DNA from: Novispirillum itersonii
GTDB taxonomy: Bacteria; Pseudomonadota; Alphaproteobacteria; Rhodospirillales; Rhodospirillaceae
Assembly (NCBI RefSeq): GCF_014205675.1
Contig: NZ_JACIIX010000004.1
Location: 186,001-250,000, forward strand
Length of the DNA: 64,000 nucleotides
Reading direction: 5' to 3'
Under the pieces are notes generated by a model that saw only the letters and a list, made by a program, of their open reading frames with translations, was not told where the DNA came from and did no database searches. How positions within the stretch are numbered: the stretch's first letter is position 1; the number at the start of each line of letters is the position of its first letter. Position numbers and translations under genes: made by a program. This document shows, piece by piece, positions 46,049 through 54,754 of this stretch.

Positions 46049-47542
46049 TTAAGACAACAAGGATAAAGTCATACGCAATTTAACGACCGAAGACCTGATT
46101 TCCTGCGGCGTATAAGCGGCAAAACCGATCAACAGGCCCTGTTCCTGAACCGGTGGTTGACAGTAAGAGGACAATGCCCGGACCATCACCCCGGCAGCCT
46201 CGCAGCGGGTCGCCAGATCCTGATCGGACCAGCCCGCCGAAACCACCCGTGCCGTCAGCCGGGCCAGAACGTGCATCCCGGAAGGCTGTATCTCCGGGAT
46301 TGCCAGCCAGTCAGAACATTGTTCCGCCAGCGCCGTCAGCAGGCACTCCTGCCGTTCAGCATAGACCCGGCGCATCCGGCGCAGATGGCGGGCATAAGCG
46401 CCGCTGTCCATGAACTCGGCCAACGCCGGTTGCAGGGCCAGAGAGGCGCGGGGACCCGTCGCCTCCAGACAGGCGCGGTAGCGGTCGATCGCAGTCTCCG
46501 GGACCGCCAGATAGCCCAGCCGGACCCCGGACGCAAACACCTTGGAGAAGCTGCCCAGATAAAGCACCCGCCCGCCATGATCCAGCGAGGCCAGCGCCGC
46601 CAGAGGACGGCCGCCATAGCGGAACTCACTGTCGTAATCATCCTCCAGAATCATACAGTTATTGTGACGGCCCCAGTCAATCAGCGACAGGCGGCGGGAC
46701 AGCGGCATGGTAAGGCCAAGAGGAAACTGCCGGGACGGCGTCACCATGATCAGACGCGGCGCACAATCCCCAGCCGCCTGCCGGGCAGCCAGACTGTCAA
46801 GGCAGAGACCGCTGCCGTCCACCGGGCAATGGATCACCTGCCCGCCACGGTCCGCCACCATATTCCGGGCCGGGGAATAGCCGGGGTTTTCCAGCACCAC
46901 TCCCGCCCCGGCCTCAACAAAGGCCCGCAGGGTCAGGTCAATGCCCTCCCCGGCTCCGGCGGTGACGATGATCTGATCCGGCGTCACATCGATCCCCCGC
47001 CAGACCTGAAGGTGACGGGCCAGCGCCTGCCGCAGGGCGGGATCACCGAACACCGTCTCGCCGTGCCCCAGCACTCTGGGCGACGGACGGCGCCAGCTGT
47101 TGGACAAAGCACGGACCCAGTCAGCAGAGGGAAACAGCCGTCCATCCGGCTCCCCCGGCTGGAGGGGGGGAGCCCATCCCGGCGTTTCCTGCCAGTCTGC
47201 GGCCACCGTTTTCAGGGGCGGAGCGGAATTGACCGGGCCGGCAGGCCGACGGGCCGGGTGCCCACCGGTCACCATCAGGGTATCCTCCGGCAGCGGACAG
47301 ACATACATGCCACTGCCCGGACGCCCGGCGATGTATCCCTCCCCGACCAACTGATCGTAGGCGGCAATCACCGTAGCCCGCGACACCCCTAGCTCTGTCG
47401 CCACCAGACGGCTGGACGGCAGCCGTTCCTGCGGGCGCAGGGCCCGGCGCAGGATCAGGTCACGCAGCTGCCCGTACAGCTGTACATATACCGGCCGGTT
47501 TCCCTGCGGATCCAGTGATACCCCAACCCATGCCCCGGCCAT
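46049..47542 (-). CDS. MocR-family regulator (GntR HTH fused to aminotransferase-like domain)
   Basis: 497 residues. The N-terminal winged helix (YVQLYGQLRDLILRRALRPQERLPSSR, ELGVSRATVIAAYDQL) is GntR-type. The rest is a fold-I aminotransferase domain with the PLP Lys in YLGSFSKVFASGVRLGYLA and ILEDDYDSEFRYGGRP before it. Members such as PdxR and GabR sense PLP or its derivatives. The divergent PNPOx-like gene is the likely target; a 10-bp inverted repeat lies between the two. GGAGGG precedes the ATG. Confidence 0.94.
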   Translation of the reverse strand: MAGAWVGVSLDPQGNRPVYVQLYGQLRDLILRRALRPQERLPSSRLVATELGVSRATVIAAYDQLVGEGYIAGRPGSGMYVCPLPEDTLMVTGGHPARRPAGPVNSAPPLKTVAADWQETPGWAPPLQPGEPDGRLFPSADWVRALSNSWRRPSPRVLGHGETVFGDPALRQALARHLQVWRGIDVTPDQIIVTAGAGEGIDLTLRAFVEAGAGVVLENPGYSPARNMVADRGGQVIHCPVDGSGLCLDSLAARQAAGDCAPRLIMVTPSRQFPLGLTMPLSRRLSLIDWGRHNNCMILEDDYDSEFRYGGRPLAALASLDHGGRVLYLGSFSKVFASGVRLGYLAVPETAIDRYRACLEATGPRASLALQPALAEFMDSGAYARHLRRMRRVYAERQECLLTALAEQCSDWLAIPEIQPSGMHVLARLTARVVSAGWSDQDLATRCEAAGVMVRALSSYCQPPVQEQGLLIGFAAYTPQEIRSSVVKLRMTLSLLS

Positions 47543-47638
47543 CTGCCCTCCTGCGGTGATACGGACGCCATCTTTGAAGGCGGTTTCAGGCCCAGCGGGC
47601 TGTCCGGAGCCGGAAACCCTCTCGGGATACAGCCCACA

Positions 47639-47686
47639 ACTGGTCTGTATATTTTATCAAAAAGTGGATCTTTTTAACAGACCAGT
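47639..47686. promoter_or_regulatory. Inverted repeat in the MocR/PNPOx-like divergent gap, candidate operator
   Basis: Arms ACTGGTCTGT (47639-47648) and ACAGACCAGT (47677-47686) are perfect complements 28 bp apart, with an A/T-rich stretch between that may include the promoter. MocR regulators usually need two half-sites on one face of the helix, which a 38-bp centre spacing could allow. Confidence 0.6.
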
Positions 47687-47756
47687 AATCTCTGATTTTA
47701 GGCGGCAGAGCATCCCCTGCCCCCCAGACATCCGCTTTTTTCAGGAATTGGTAACG

Positions 47757-48431
47757 ATGACCCATCAGGCTCCTCCTCCCTCCCCTCAGGCCACCGTCAA
47801 GCGGGGAGCCAAGCGCGCCAAGTACGATACGGACACCCTGTACGCCATCCTTGATGCCATGCCGCTGTGCCACGTCGGGTACATCATCGACGGGCGGCCG
47901 GTGGTGATCCCGACCCTGCAATGGCGGGAAGGCGACACCCTGTACTGGCATGGCGCCAGCACCAGCCGCACCATCGCCGCCGCAGCGGAACAGGATGTCT
48001 GCGTCACCGTCTCCATCCTTGATGGTCTGGTGATCGCTCGCTCGGCCTTCAACCACAGTGTCAACTACCGCTCGGTGGTGGTACACGGCCGTCCGCGCCT
48101 GATCGACGATCCGGAGCACAAGGAAGCCGCCCTGAAAGCGATGATCGAAAGCCTGACCCCCGGCCGCTGGGATGCACTGCGCCCGATGCATGCCAAAGAA
48201 TTCAAGGCCACCGGGGTTCTGGCGCTGGATCTGAGCGACGCCTCCTGCAAGGTCCGCTCAGGCAGCCCGGTAGACGATGCCGAAGATTATGACCTGCCGA
48301 TCTGGGCCGGGGTTCTGCCCCTGCGCAGCCAGTGGGGGACACCTGAACCCGACGGGCGGGTTCTGCCCGGCGTGGAAACCCCGGAAGCCATTGCCAGCTT
48401 CCCGCAGGGGCCGATGTTCCGCGGCCTGTAA
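47757..48431 (+). CDS. Pyridoxamine 5'-phosphate oxidase family protein
   Basis: 224 residues from the ATG at 47757 with AGGAA upstream. A split-barrel flavin-binding protein of the Pyridox_ox_2 type: LDAMPLCHVGYIIDGRPVVIPTL, LYWHGASTSRTI and FNHSVNYRSVVVHGRPRLI. It is more like the FMN- or heme-binding NimA-type members than true PdxH. The divergent MocR regulator suggests a link with vitamin B6. The exact reaction is unknown. Confidence 0.88.
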   Translation: MTHQAPPPSPQATVKRGAKRAKYDTDTLYAILDAMPLCHVGYIIDGRPVVIPTLQWREGDTLYWHGASTSRTIAAAAEQDVCVTVSILDGLVIARSAFNHSVNYRSVVVHGRPRLIDDPEHKEAALKAMIESLTPGRWDALRPMHAKEFKATGVLALDLSDASCKVRSGSPVDDAEDYDLPIWAGVLPLRSQWGTPEPDGRVLPGVETPEAIASFPQGPMFRGL

Positions 48432-48555
48432 GCCGTCTCCGGTCGCAACGGCCCCCTTCCACGCAGGATAAGGCCGCTGCCGAACCCCCGGTCCGCACCA
48501 CCCCGGACCGGGGGCTTTTTTATGATATGCCAAGTGGCGACGAGGCAGAAAAAAC

Positions 48556-48583
48556 AAAACCCCGAGGTTTCCCTCGGGGTTTT
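48556..48583 (-). terminator. Terminator of tRNA-Val copy 1
   Basis: A perfect 12-bp stem (AAAACCCCGAGG at 48556-48567 with 48572-48583), then TTTTTT on the minus strand, directly after the tRNA 3' end. Confidence 0.92.
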
Positions 48584-48585
48584 GA

Positions 48586-48660
48586 TGGTGGGCGTGGCAA
48601 GGATTGAACTTGCGACCCCTGCGATGTCAACACAGTGCTCTCCCACTGAGCTACACGCCC
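48586..48660 (-). tRNA. tRNA-Val (anticodon GAC), copy 1
   Basis: 75 nt including an encoded CCA. Acceptor GGGCGTG/CACGCCC, D-stem GCTC/GAGC, anticodon stem CTGTG/CGCAG with loop TTGACAT (anticodon GAC), variable loop GGGTC, T-stem GCAAG/CTTGC with TTCAATC. It reads GUC and GUU valine codons. Identical to the copy at 48950-49024. Confidence 0.96.
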
Positions 48661-48732
48661 GTCTGTCACATAACCGCTTGGAAGTTTTCGTTTTTTCCAC
48701 TCAGTCACCGGCTGCGCCGTCGTGAGGGCGGC

Positions 48733-48761
48733 TTTATATCCAGCCAATCAAAACCACGCAA
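48733..48761 (-). promoter_or_regulatory. Promoter of tRNA-Val copy 1
   Basis: Minus-strand -35 TTGCGT (48756-48761), 17 bp, -10 TATAAA (48733-48738). The spacing and the bases around the -10 box are repeated in front of copy 2. Confidence 0.75.
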
Positions 48762-48919
48762 GCCCTTTTTTTGATATTTTGACTTTTTTGTTCCCAGCCC
48801 CCGTCCGGGGCCCCGTCAGGGCCGCATTGCCCCTGCACACCTCCTCACCGATGCCCTTTCATCCGGCACCCGCCGGGGATAAGGCAAACCCACGAGATTT
48901 ATGTGAGGCTGGAAAAGAC

Positions 48920-48947
48920 AAAACCCCGAGGTTTCCCTCGGGGTTTT
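48920..48947 (-). terminator. Terminator of tRNA-Val copy 2
   Basis: The same 12-bp stem as after copy 1 (48920-48931 with 48936-48947); the T-run that follows is shorter here (TGTCTTTTCC). Confidence 0.9.
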
Positions 48948-48949
48948 GA

Positions 48950-49024
48950 TGGTGGGCGTGGCAAGGATTGAACTTGCGACCCCTGCGATGTCAACACAGT
49001 GCTCTCCCACTGAGCTACACGCCC
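48950..49024 (-). tRNA. tRNA-Val (anticodon GAC), copy 2
   Basis: 75 nt with encoded CCA, identical over its full length to copy 1, as is the terminator hairpin. It is transcribed from its own promoter. Copies lie 364 bp apart on the same strand. Confidence 0.96.
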
Positions 49025-49072
49025 GTTTCGCGGTGCGTCGGATCGTTTCCGGTTCGTCGCTGCGAGGACGGC

Positions 49073-49101
49073 TTTATACTCAGCCAATCCGGGGATGGCA
49101 A
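49073..49101 (-). promoter_or_regulatory. Promoter of tRNA-Val copy 2
   Basis: Minus-strand -35 TTGCCA (49096-49101), 17 bp, -10 TATAAA (49073-49078). GATTGGCTG within the spacer and AAAGCCG after the -10 box are shared with copy 1. Confidence 0.75.
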
Positions 49102-49207
49102 CACCTATTTTTCAAATCATTGCATTTTTTTGATGCCCCCGCTCCACATCGCCGACAGACACGCCTGCCCCCTTGGAGGGGGCAAAGGCTTGGTGTAGCG
49201 TGCCGGT

Positions 49208-50122
49208 ATGGAAGCAGGATCCCGACACCCCCTTTCCGCGCCCCCCTCCCCCCTCCCCGCCTCTCACCCGGCGGCAGAGCGGCAGCCCTTCATTCTGGAA
49301 CAGCCCCACCGGCAGACGCTGCCGCTGGTGGTGACCTCCCCGCACTCAGGCGATTATTACCCGCAGGCGTTTCTGGCCTCATCTCACCTTGACCCTCTGA
49401 GCATCCGCCGCTCAGAGGACTGCTATGTCCATGAGCTGGCATCCGACATTGTCGCCCTGGGGGCCCCGCTGCTGCGGGCGGTCTACCCGCGCGCCTATCT
49501 CGATCTGAACCGGGAACCGTGGGAACTGGACCCGGAGATGTTCGACAGCCCCCTGCCTCCCGGCATCAACACCCAGTCTCCGCGCGTTGCCTCCGGGCTG
49601 GGGACGATTGCCCGCGTGGTCGGCAACGGCAACACCATCTATCGCGGCAAACTGTCGTTTGAGGATGCCGAGGCCCGGGTTCACACCCTGTACTACCCCT
49701 ACCACCAGACCCTGCGGCAGCTGATTGACGAGACGCAGCGGCAGTTCGGCTACTGCGTGGTGGTGGACTGCCATTCCATGCCGTCTGCCACCGTCCCTGC
49801 CGGACCACCCGCCACCGGGTTTGTTCTGGGGGACTGCTACGGCGTCAGCTGTCACCGGTCCCTCAGCGATGCCGCCCGTGCCGCTCTGGAACGCGGCGGC
49901 TGGCGGGTGATGCGCAACACCCCCTATGCCGGGGGCTTCATCACCCGCCATTATGGGCAACCCGAGAGCAGGGTTCACGCCCTTCAGATTGAGATCAACC
50001 GCAGCCTGTACATGGACGAAGCCACCTACGGGCAGCGGCGTGGCTTTCCCACCGTACAGGCCCTGCTGCGCGACACCCTCGCCGCAATCGCCCATCGTGC
50101 CGCGATTGTCCTGCGGCGATGA
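49208..50122 (+). CDS. N-formylglutamate amidohydrolase family protein
   Basis: 304 residues. LPLVVTSPHSGDYYP, RSEDCYVHELA, YPRAYLDLNREPWELDP, VVDCHSMPS and HALQIEINRSLYMDE match PF05013 (HutG-type N-formylglutamate deformylase), with His, Asp and Glu expected to hold zinc. In histidine breakdown it releases formate and glutamate, but no hut genes are near, so the substrate may differ. The ribosome site before the ATG is weak. Confidence 0.9.
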   Translation: MEAGSRHPLSAPPSPLPASHPAAERQPFILEQPHRQTLPLVVTSPHSGDYYPQAFLASSHLDPLSIRRSEDCYVHELASDIVALGAPLLRAVYPRAYLDLNREPWELDPEMFDSPLPPGINTQSPRVASGLGTIARVVGNGNTIYRGKLSFEDAEARVHTLYYPYHQTLRQLIDETQRQFGYCVVVDCHSMPSATVPAGPPATGFVLGDCYGVSCHRSLSDAARAALERGGWRVMRNTPYAGGFITRHYGQPESRVHALQIEINRSLYMDEATYGQRRGFPTVQALLRDTLAAIAHRAAIVLRR

Positions 50123-50129
50123 CGGCCAT

Positions 50130-50166
50130 CACTGTTACATAAAAAACAGTGTCAAGATTATTTTTT
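50130..50166 (+). terminator. Possible terminator after the amidohydrolase gene
   Basis: Stem CACTGTT (50130-50136) with AACAGTG (50145-50151), then TCAAGATTATTTTTT. The T-run starts about ten bases after the stem, so efficiency is doubtful. Confidence 0.4.
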
Positions 50167-50584
50167 CCGGGACTCGGTGGTTTTAAGGCTCGACACCCAT
50201 GCTGTGATCAGTACTATGCCGCGCAACAACGCCCTTTACGGCACAGGATCCGGCCAACACCGGCCACGCAGGGGTTCTGCAAGCAAGCCCAGAGAGTTAA
50301 ATCCCACTTCAAAGTCATTCGATGATGATTTTGTCGGAATACTCTGAGTTTTCTTTCTAAACTGACTGTGTTCCCGGTTGACACCCCGGCTTATGTCGCC
50401 ATCATTCTGGCGTTGCAATGAAATTGTCGTGTTGGTCTGGGTTTTCCGGGTCGACTCGCCAAACCCAAGCAAGCTGATCCCAGCCGGACGGGACCGCCCC
50501 GACTGACAGGGATCAGACACCAGGATCACGAACTTCTGCCGATCCTCTATATCACGGCAGATGACGGCAGAGACGGGGGACTTG
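50167..50584. other. Intergenic region before the second M23 peptidase
   Basis: About 420 bp. It contains TTGACA at about 50378 without a good -10 box, and GGGTTT/AAACCC arms around 50440-50466 that could form a hairpin. No gene is seen. It should hold the peptidase promoter. Confidence 0.4.
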
Positions 50585-52051
50585 ATGCGGTTTTGCAAGC
50601 CGATGCTGTTTGCGGGTCTGGGTATGGTCTGTGGTGCCAGTTCTGTGGCACTGCTGGCGTCCCTCCTTCACTCCCAGCCGGAAACCGCCGCAGCACCGCA
50701 GCCTACGGCACCGCAGGTTGCTCAGGCCGGAAAACAGTCTGACACCAAGCCTCAGACACAGACCGCTGAAGCGCAGATCCAGAACAGCGACGCCCGTAGC
50801 CTGACCGGCCCCCGGACTCCTCCGCGTCCGCTGGGCCGGACCCCGCAGCAGGGCGCACAGAACCCGATCCAGACCGTTTCCCTACAGGCCGGTGACGCGG
50901 CGATCGCGCCGTCCTCTCCTGCTGAAAGCGTCAGCACCCGCGTGGTCACGGTCGGCCGCGGCGATACCCTGATGAGCGTTCTCGGGGCCGGGGGTGTCGA
51001 ACGTCAGGATGCCGTGACCGCCGTCGAGGCCCTACAGGACATTTACAACCCGCGCGCCCTGCGCGTGGGCGATGAACTGACCCTGACGTTCTCAATCAAC
51101 GAAGACGGCGAACAGGCTTTTCAGGGGTTCTCCTTCACTCCCAATCCCGGGGTGCAGATTCTGACCTCGCGCAGCGAGGACAACGGGTTTTCCTCCAGCC
51201 AGCTGAAAGCCAAGCTGACCGAGGAACTGGTGCGCTTTAAGGGCAGTATCAACAGCAGCCTGTTTGATGCCGCCATCGCCGCCGGGGTTCCCCACTCAGC
51301 GCTCAGCGAATTCATCCGCGTCTTCTCCTACGATGTCGACTTTCAGCGCGACATCCAGAAAGGCGACACCTTCGAGCTGGCCTTCAACCGCAAAGCCACC
51401 GCCGCCGGCGAAACGGTGGATGTGGGTGATCTGGTTTATGCCTCAATGACCCTGTCAGGCAACACCATCACCCTGTTCCGCTTCAAGTCGCCTGACGGAA
51501 GTGAAGACTTTTATAACAGCAAGGGCGAAAGCATCCGCAAGGCCCTGCTGCGGACCCCGATCAACGGCGCCCGCCTCAGCTCCGGCTTTGGGTCACGCAA
51601 TCACCCGGTTCTGGGCTACACCACCATGCACAAGGGCGTGGACTTTGCCGCCCCGACCGGAACCCCGATTTACGCCGCCGGGGACGGCGTCATTGAAATG
51701 GCGTCGCCAAACGGCAGCTACGGTAACTATGTCCGGGTCCGCCACACCCCGGACTATTCGACCGCCTACGCCCATATGTCCGGTTTCGGAAAAGGGATTT
51801 CCAGCGGCGTCCGGGTCCGTCAGGGTGATGTGATCGGCTTTGTCGGCACCACCGGCCGGTCCACCGGCCCGCATCTGCATTATGAAATCCTACAGGGCGG
51901 CAAGCAGGTTAACCCGATGGGGGTCCGCTTCCCGACCGGCCGTAAGTTGGCTGGGGCTGATCTGAAGAAATTTGAGGCAGCCCGCGCCGGAATGGAAAAG
52001 ACTCTGGCTGGCCTTCCAAACGGCATTCCGTCCAGAACTGCCAAGCGCTGA
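50585..52051 (+). CDS. M23 (LytM) peptidase, MepM/OapA-like
   Basis: 488 residues from the ATG at 50585 with GGGGGA upstream; an ATG eight codons earlier is less likely. A signal anchor (MLFAGLGMVCGASSVALLASLL) is followed by a Pro/Gln-rich linker, a LysM/OapA-like domain (VTVGRGDTLMSVLGAGGV to GDELTLTF), and the LytM domain with zinc ligands HKGVD (His349, Asp353) and HLHYE (His430, His432). It should cut peptide crosslinks in peptidoglycan. It stands alone and is unlike the bactofilin-linked M23 protein at 1855-3279 outside the catalytic domain. Confidence 0.93.
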   Translation: MRFCKPMLFAGLGMVCGASSVALLASLLHSQPETAAAPQPTAPQVAQAGKQSDTKPQTQTAEAQIQNSDARSLTGPRTPPRPLGRTPQQGAQNPIQTVSLQAGDAAIAPSSPAESVSTRVVTVGRGDTLMSVLGAGGVERQDAVTAVEALQDIYNPRALRVGDELTLTFSINEDGEQAFQGFSFTPNPGVQILTSRSEDNGFSSSQLKAKLTEELVRFKGSINSSLFDAAIAAGVPHSALSEFIRVFSYDVDFQRDIQKGDTFELAFNRKATAAGETVDVGDLVYASMTLSGNTITLFRFKSPDGSEDFYNSKGESIRKALLRTPINGARLSSGFGSRNHPVLGYTTMHKGVDFAAPTGTPIYAAGDGVIEMASPNGSYGNYVRVRHTPDYSTAYAHMSGFGKGISSGVRVRQGDVIGFVGTTGRSTGPHLHYEILQGGKQVNPMGVRFPTGRKLAGADLKKFEAARAGMEKTLAGLPNGIPSRTAKR

Positions 52052-52068
52052 AGGTCCGAACACCTGCC

Positions 52069-52110
52069 AAAAACCCCCGGAAGATCCTGTCTTCCGGGGG
52101 TTTTTCTTTT
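52069..52110 (+). terminator. Intrinsic terminator of the second M23 peptidase
   Basis: A 16-bp perfect stem (52069-52084 with 52090-52105) with a five-base loop, then CTTTT. Confidence 0.92.
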
Positions 52111-52150
52111 CTCTGTTCCGCAGCCTTGACAGGGGCAACACTTTAGCGCC

Positions 52151-52176
52151 TTAATAACTGACCAGTCAGTTATTAA
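52151..52176. promoter_or_regulatory. TetR-type operator before the efflux operon
   Basis: Arms TTAATAACTGA (52151-52161) and TCAGTTATTAA (52166-52176) around CCAG, a 26-bp palindrome ending 10 bp before the TetR start codon. Its CTGACCAGTCAG core is usual for TetR regulators of HlyD-ABC efflux operons. Autorepression is likely. Confidence 0.82.
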
Positions 52177-52186
52177 AAGGCAGATC

Positions 52187-52825
52187 ATGCCGGAAGTCCC
52201 CCGTAACCGCCGCCGTAAACAGGCACGCCCCGCTGAAATTCTCGCCGCCGCGCTGGAGGAATTCAGCGAACGCGGCTTCGCCGCCACCCGCCTTGATGCC
52301 GTCGCCGCCCGGGCCGGGATCTCCAAGGGCACGCTGTACCTCTACTTTCCGACCAAGGAAGAGCTGTTCAAAGACATGGTGCGCCAGACCATCCTGCCGA
52401 TGGTGGCCGCACTGGACCAGACTGTCGGGCAGGCCACCGACAGCCAGCGCTCCGCCGACCTGCTGCGACAGGTCCTGACCGGGCTGGCCCTGACACTGGC
52501 CACATCCTCCGCCGGGCGGCTGCCGAAGCTGATTGTGGCGGAAGCCACCGCTTTCCCCGATCTCGCCGCGTTTTGGGCCGAGGAAGTGATCGGCCGCGCC
52601 ACCGCCATGCTGCGCCGCCTGATCGAACGGGGCATCTCCCGGGGGGAATTTTCTGCCGGAGAGACCGATCCGCTGCTGCTGTTTGCCCCCTTCCTGCTGA
52701 TGACCCTGTGGAACACCGCCATTGCCCCGGCCACCGGCCGGGACATTGACCCTGTATCCTACACCCGGCAGGCGGTGGACCTGCTGTTGAACGGACTCCT
52801 CCCACGCCCGGAGGCCTTACCATGA
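52187..52825 (+). CDS. TetR/AcrR-family regulator of the efflux operon
   Basis: 212 residues. The helix-turn-helix (RPAEILAAALEEFSERGFAATRLDAVAARAGISKGTLYLYFPTKEELF) is classic TetR; the C-terminal domain resembles TetR_C members next to HlyD-ABC pumps such as CecR of E. coli. It overlaps the next gene by 4 bp and has a large palindrome just upstream, so it most likely represses its own operon until a toxic compound binds. Confidence 0.92.
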   Translation: MPEVPRNRRRKQARPAEILAAALEEFSERGFAATRLDAVAARAGISKGTLYLYFPTKEELFKDMVRQTILPMVAALDQTVGQATDSQRSADLLRQVLTGLALTLATSSAGRLPKLIVAEATAFPDLAAFWAEEVIGRATAMLRRLIERGISRGEFSAGETDPLLLFAPFLLMTLWNTAIAPATGRDIDPVSYTRQAVDLLLNGLLPRPEALP

Positions 52826-53793
52826 CCCACTCTCTCTTCCGGACAGTCTGCCTGAGTGTCGTCAGTCTGGCCCTGCTGACCGCCTGTCAGGACGACACCA
52901 CCACCGTCACCGGTTATGTTGAGGCGGACCGGATTCACGTCGGCCTGCCTGCCGGGGGGCAGATTACGGCAGTTGAGGTGACCCGGGGACAAAGCCTTCA
53001 GCCCGGCCAATCCCTGTTCCGGCTGGATGACCGGGCAGAACAGGCCCGCCGGAACGCCACTGCCGCCCGCCTTGAGCAGGCCCGGGCCCAGCGGGATGAC
53101 CTGCTGACCGGCCTGCGCCCGAACGAGATTCAGGCCCTGCTGGCACAACGGGATCAGGCGGCGGCGGATGCCCGGCAGGCCGGAGCGGAACTGGCCCGGC
53201 AGCGTGGCCTTAGCCGGGCCGAGGCCAGTGCCCGGACCCTGCTGGACAGGGCGGAAGCCGACAGCGCCCGCGCCCAGGCCCGGATTGCCGAACTGGAGGC
53301 CCGTATCGCACAGGCCCGGGAGGGCGCCCGCAGCGCCGCCGTTAATGCCGCTGAAGCCGCCATCGCCGCCGCCGAGGCCGATCTGGCGGCCACAGAGTGG
53401 GCTCTTTCCCAACGGATAGCCACTGCACCGGCAGCGGCCCGGGTCGAGGATATTCTGTTCCAGCCGGGGGAAACCGTTGCCGCCGGTGCCCCGGTGGTGG
53501 CCCTGATCGATCCGGACCGGATCATGATCCGGCTGTACCTCGGGCCGGAGCAGATCAGCCGCATCCGCCCCGGTCAGGCGCTGCCGGTCCGCTGCGGTGG
53601 CTGCCCGTCCGGGATGACCGCGCAGGTCCGGTTCATCGCCGGGGAGGCCAGTTATGCCCCGCCGGTGCTCTATTCCCGCGACAATGCCGCCGCGCTGGTG
53701 TTCCGGGTTGATGCCGCTCCGCAGGCGGTAACCGGGATCCTCCACCCCGGCCAGCCGGTGCAGATAACCCTGCCCGGTCCGGACGGAGGATGA
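52822..53793 (+). CDS. HlyD-family membrane fusion lipoprotein
   Basis: 323 residues. A lipoprotein signal with lipobox LLTAC (Cys at about 22), the first half of a biotinyl-lipoyl-like domain (GYVEADRIHVGLPAGGQITAVEV), a long coiled-coil hairpin rich in Ala, Arg and Glu (about 70-190), then the second half and a beta barrel. It should bridge the inner-membrane ABC pump and an outer-membrane channel. Like YbhG of the E. coli ybhGFSR operon. The start overlaps the TetR stop by 4 bp. Confidence 0.9.
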   Translation: MTHSLFRTVCLSVVSLALLTACQDDTTTVTGYVEADRIHVGLPAGGQITAVEVTRGQSLQPGQSLFRLDDRAEQARRNATAARLEQARAQRDDLLTGLRPNEIQALLAQRDQAAADARQAGAELARQRGLSRAEASARTLLDRAEADSARAQARIAELEARIAQAREGARSAAVNAAEAAIAAAEADLAATEWALSQRIATAPAAARVEDILFQPGETVAAGAPVVALIDPDRIMIRLYLGPEQISRIRPGQALPVRCGGCPSGMTAQVRFIAGEASYAPPVLYSRDNAAALVFRVDAAPQAVTGILHPGQPVQITLPGPDGG

Positions 53794-53797
53794 CAGC

Positions 53798-54754
53798 ATG
53801 AACACCGCCATCGCCGTTTCCGGGCTGACCAAGCGCTTTGGCAGCAAGACAGTGGTTGACCGGCTGACCATGACGGTTCCGGCCGGGCAGATCGTCGGCT
53901 TCCTCGGCCCCAACGGATCGGGCAAAACCACCACCCTGCGGATGCTGTGCGGCCTGTTGACCCCCGATGCCGGAAACGGCACCTGTCTTGACTTAGATAT
54001 CCGATGTCAGGCTGCCGAGATCAAAAGGCAGATCGGCTACATGACTCAGAAATTCTCATTTTATGAAGATCTGAGTATCGCCGAGAATCTTGACTTTGTT
54101 GCCCGGGTCCATGGCCTGCCGGACCGGCGGAATCTGGTGATGGTAACCCTTGACCGGCTGGGCCTGTCGGAGCGGCGGACCCAACTGGCGGGGGAGCTTT
54201 CCGGCGGATGGAAGCAGCGGCTGGCCCTTGCCGCCTGCATCCTGCACCGCCCGCGCCTGCTGCTTCTGGATGAGCCAACCGCCGGGGTTGACCCCAAAGC
54301 CCGCCGCGCCTTCTGGGAAAACATCCACGATCTTGCCGCCGACGGGATGACGGTTCTGGTCTCCACCCATTACATGGATGAAGCCGAACGCTGCCACGCC
54401 ATTGCCTATATCGCCTACGGCCAACTGCTGGCACAGGGAACCGTGCAGGACGTGATTGCCTCCGCCGGGCTGACCACCTTCACCGTCCGGACCACCGGAG
54501 ACAACCATCACACCCTGAATACCCTGACCACCGCCCTGCGGAAAGCGCCCGGGGTTGATCTGGTTGCCGCCTTCGGGGCGGCCCTGCATGTCGGTGGGGC
54601 GGACAGGAGCGCACTGCTGGCAGCCATCGCGCCATGGCGGACGGACCCCGCCCTGATATGGCAGGACGACCAGCCGACGCTGGAGGACGTGTTCATCCAT
54701 CTGATGGCCCGGTCGCAGGACCAGTATGCCGCACCGACAGGGAACAGACCATGA
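53798..54754 (+). CDS. ABC transporter ATP-binding protein
   Basis: 318 residues, a single nucleotide-binding domain: Walker A GPNGSGKTT, Q-loop in MTQKFSFYEDL, signature LSGGWKQRLALA (W in place of the common Q), Walker B LLLLDEPTAGVD and the switch His in STHYMDEAERC. It powers the permease encoded next. E. coli YbhF has two such domains in one chain; this one is half that size and would work as a dimer. Confidence 0.95.
   Translation: MNTAIAVSGLTKRFGSKTVVDRLTMTVPAGQIVGFLGPNGSGKTTTLRMLCGLLTPDAGNGTCLDLDIRCQAAEIKRQIGYMTQKFSFYEDLSIAENLDFVARVHGLPDRRNLVMVTLDRLGLSERRTQLAGELSGGWKQRLALAACILHRPRLLLLDEPTAGVDPKARRAFWENIHDLAADGMTVLVSTHYMDEAERCHAIAYIAYGQLLAQGTVQDVIASAGLTTFTVRTTGDNHHTLNTLTTALRKAPGVDLVAAFGAALHVGGADRSALLAAIAPWRTDPALIWQDDQPTLEDVFIHLMARSQDQYAAPTGNRP

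Noticed and set aside
48556-49024. Two identical 105-bp blocks that could suggest a mobile element or CRISPR-like repeat
   Set aside because: They are two tRNA-Val genes with their terminators; no transposase, target repeats or spacer array is present.
50373-50410. TTGACA followed by a possible -10 region upstream of the second M23 peptidase
   Set aside because: The hexamer at the right distance (ATCATT) is a poor -10 box, so I did not list it as a promoter.
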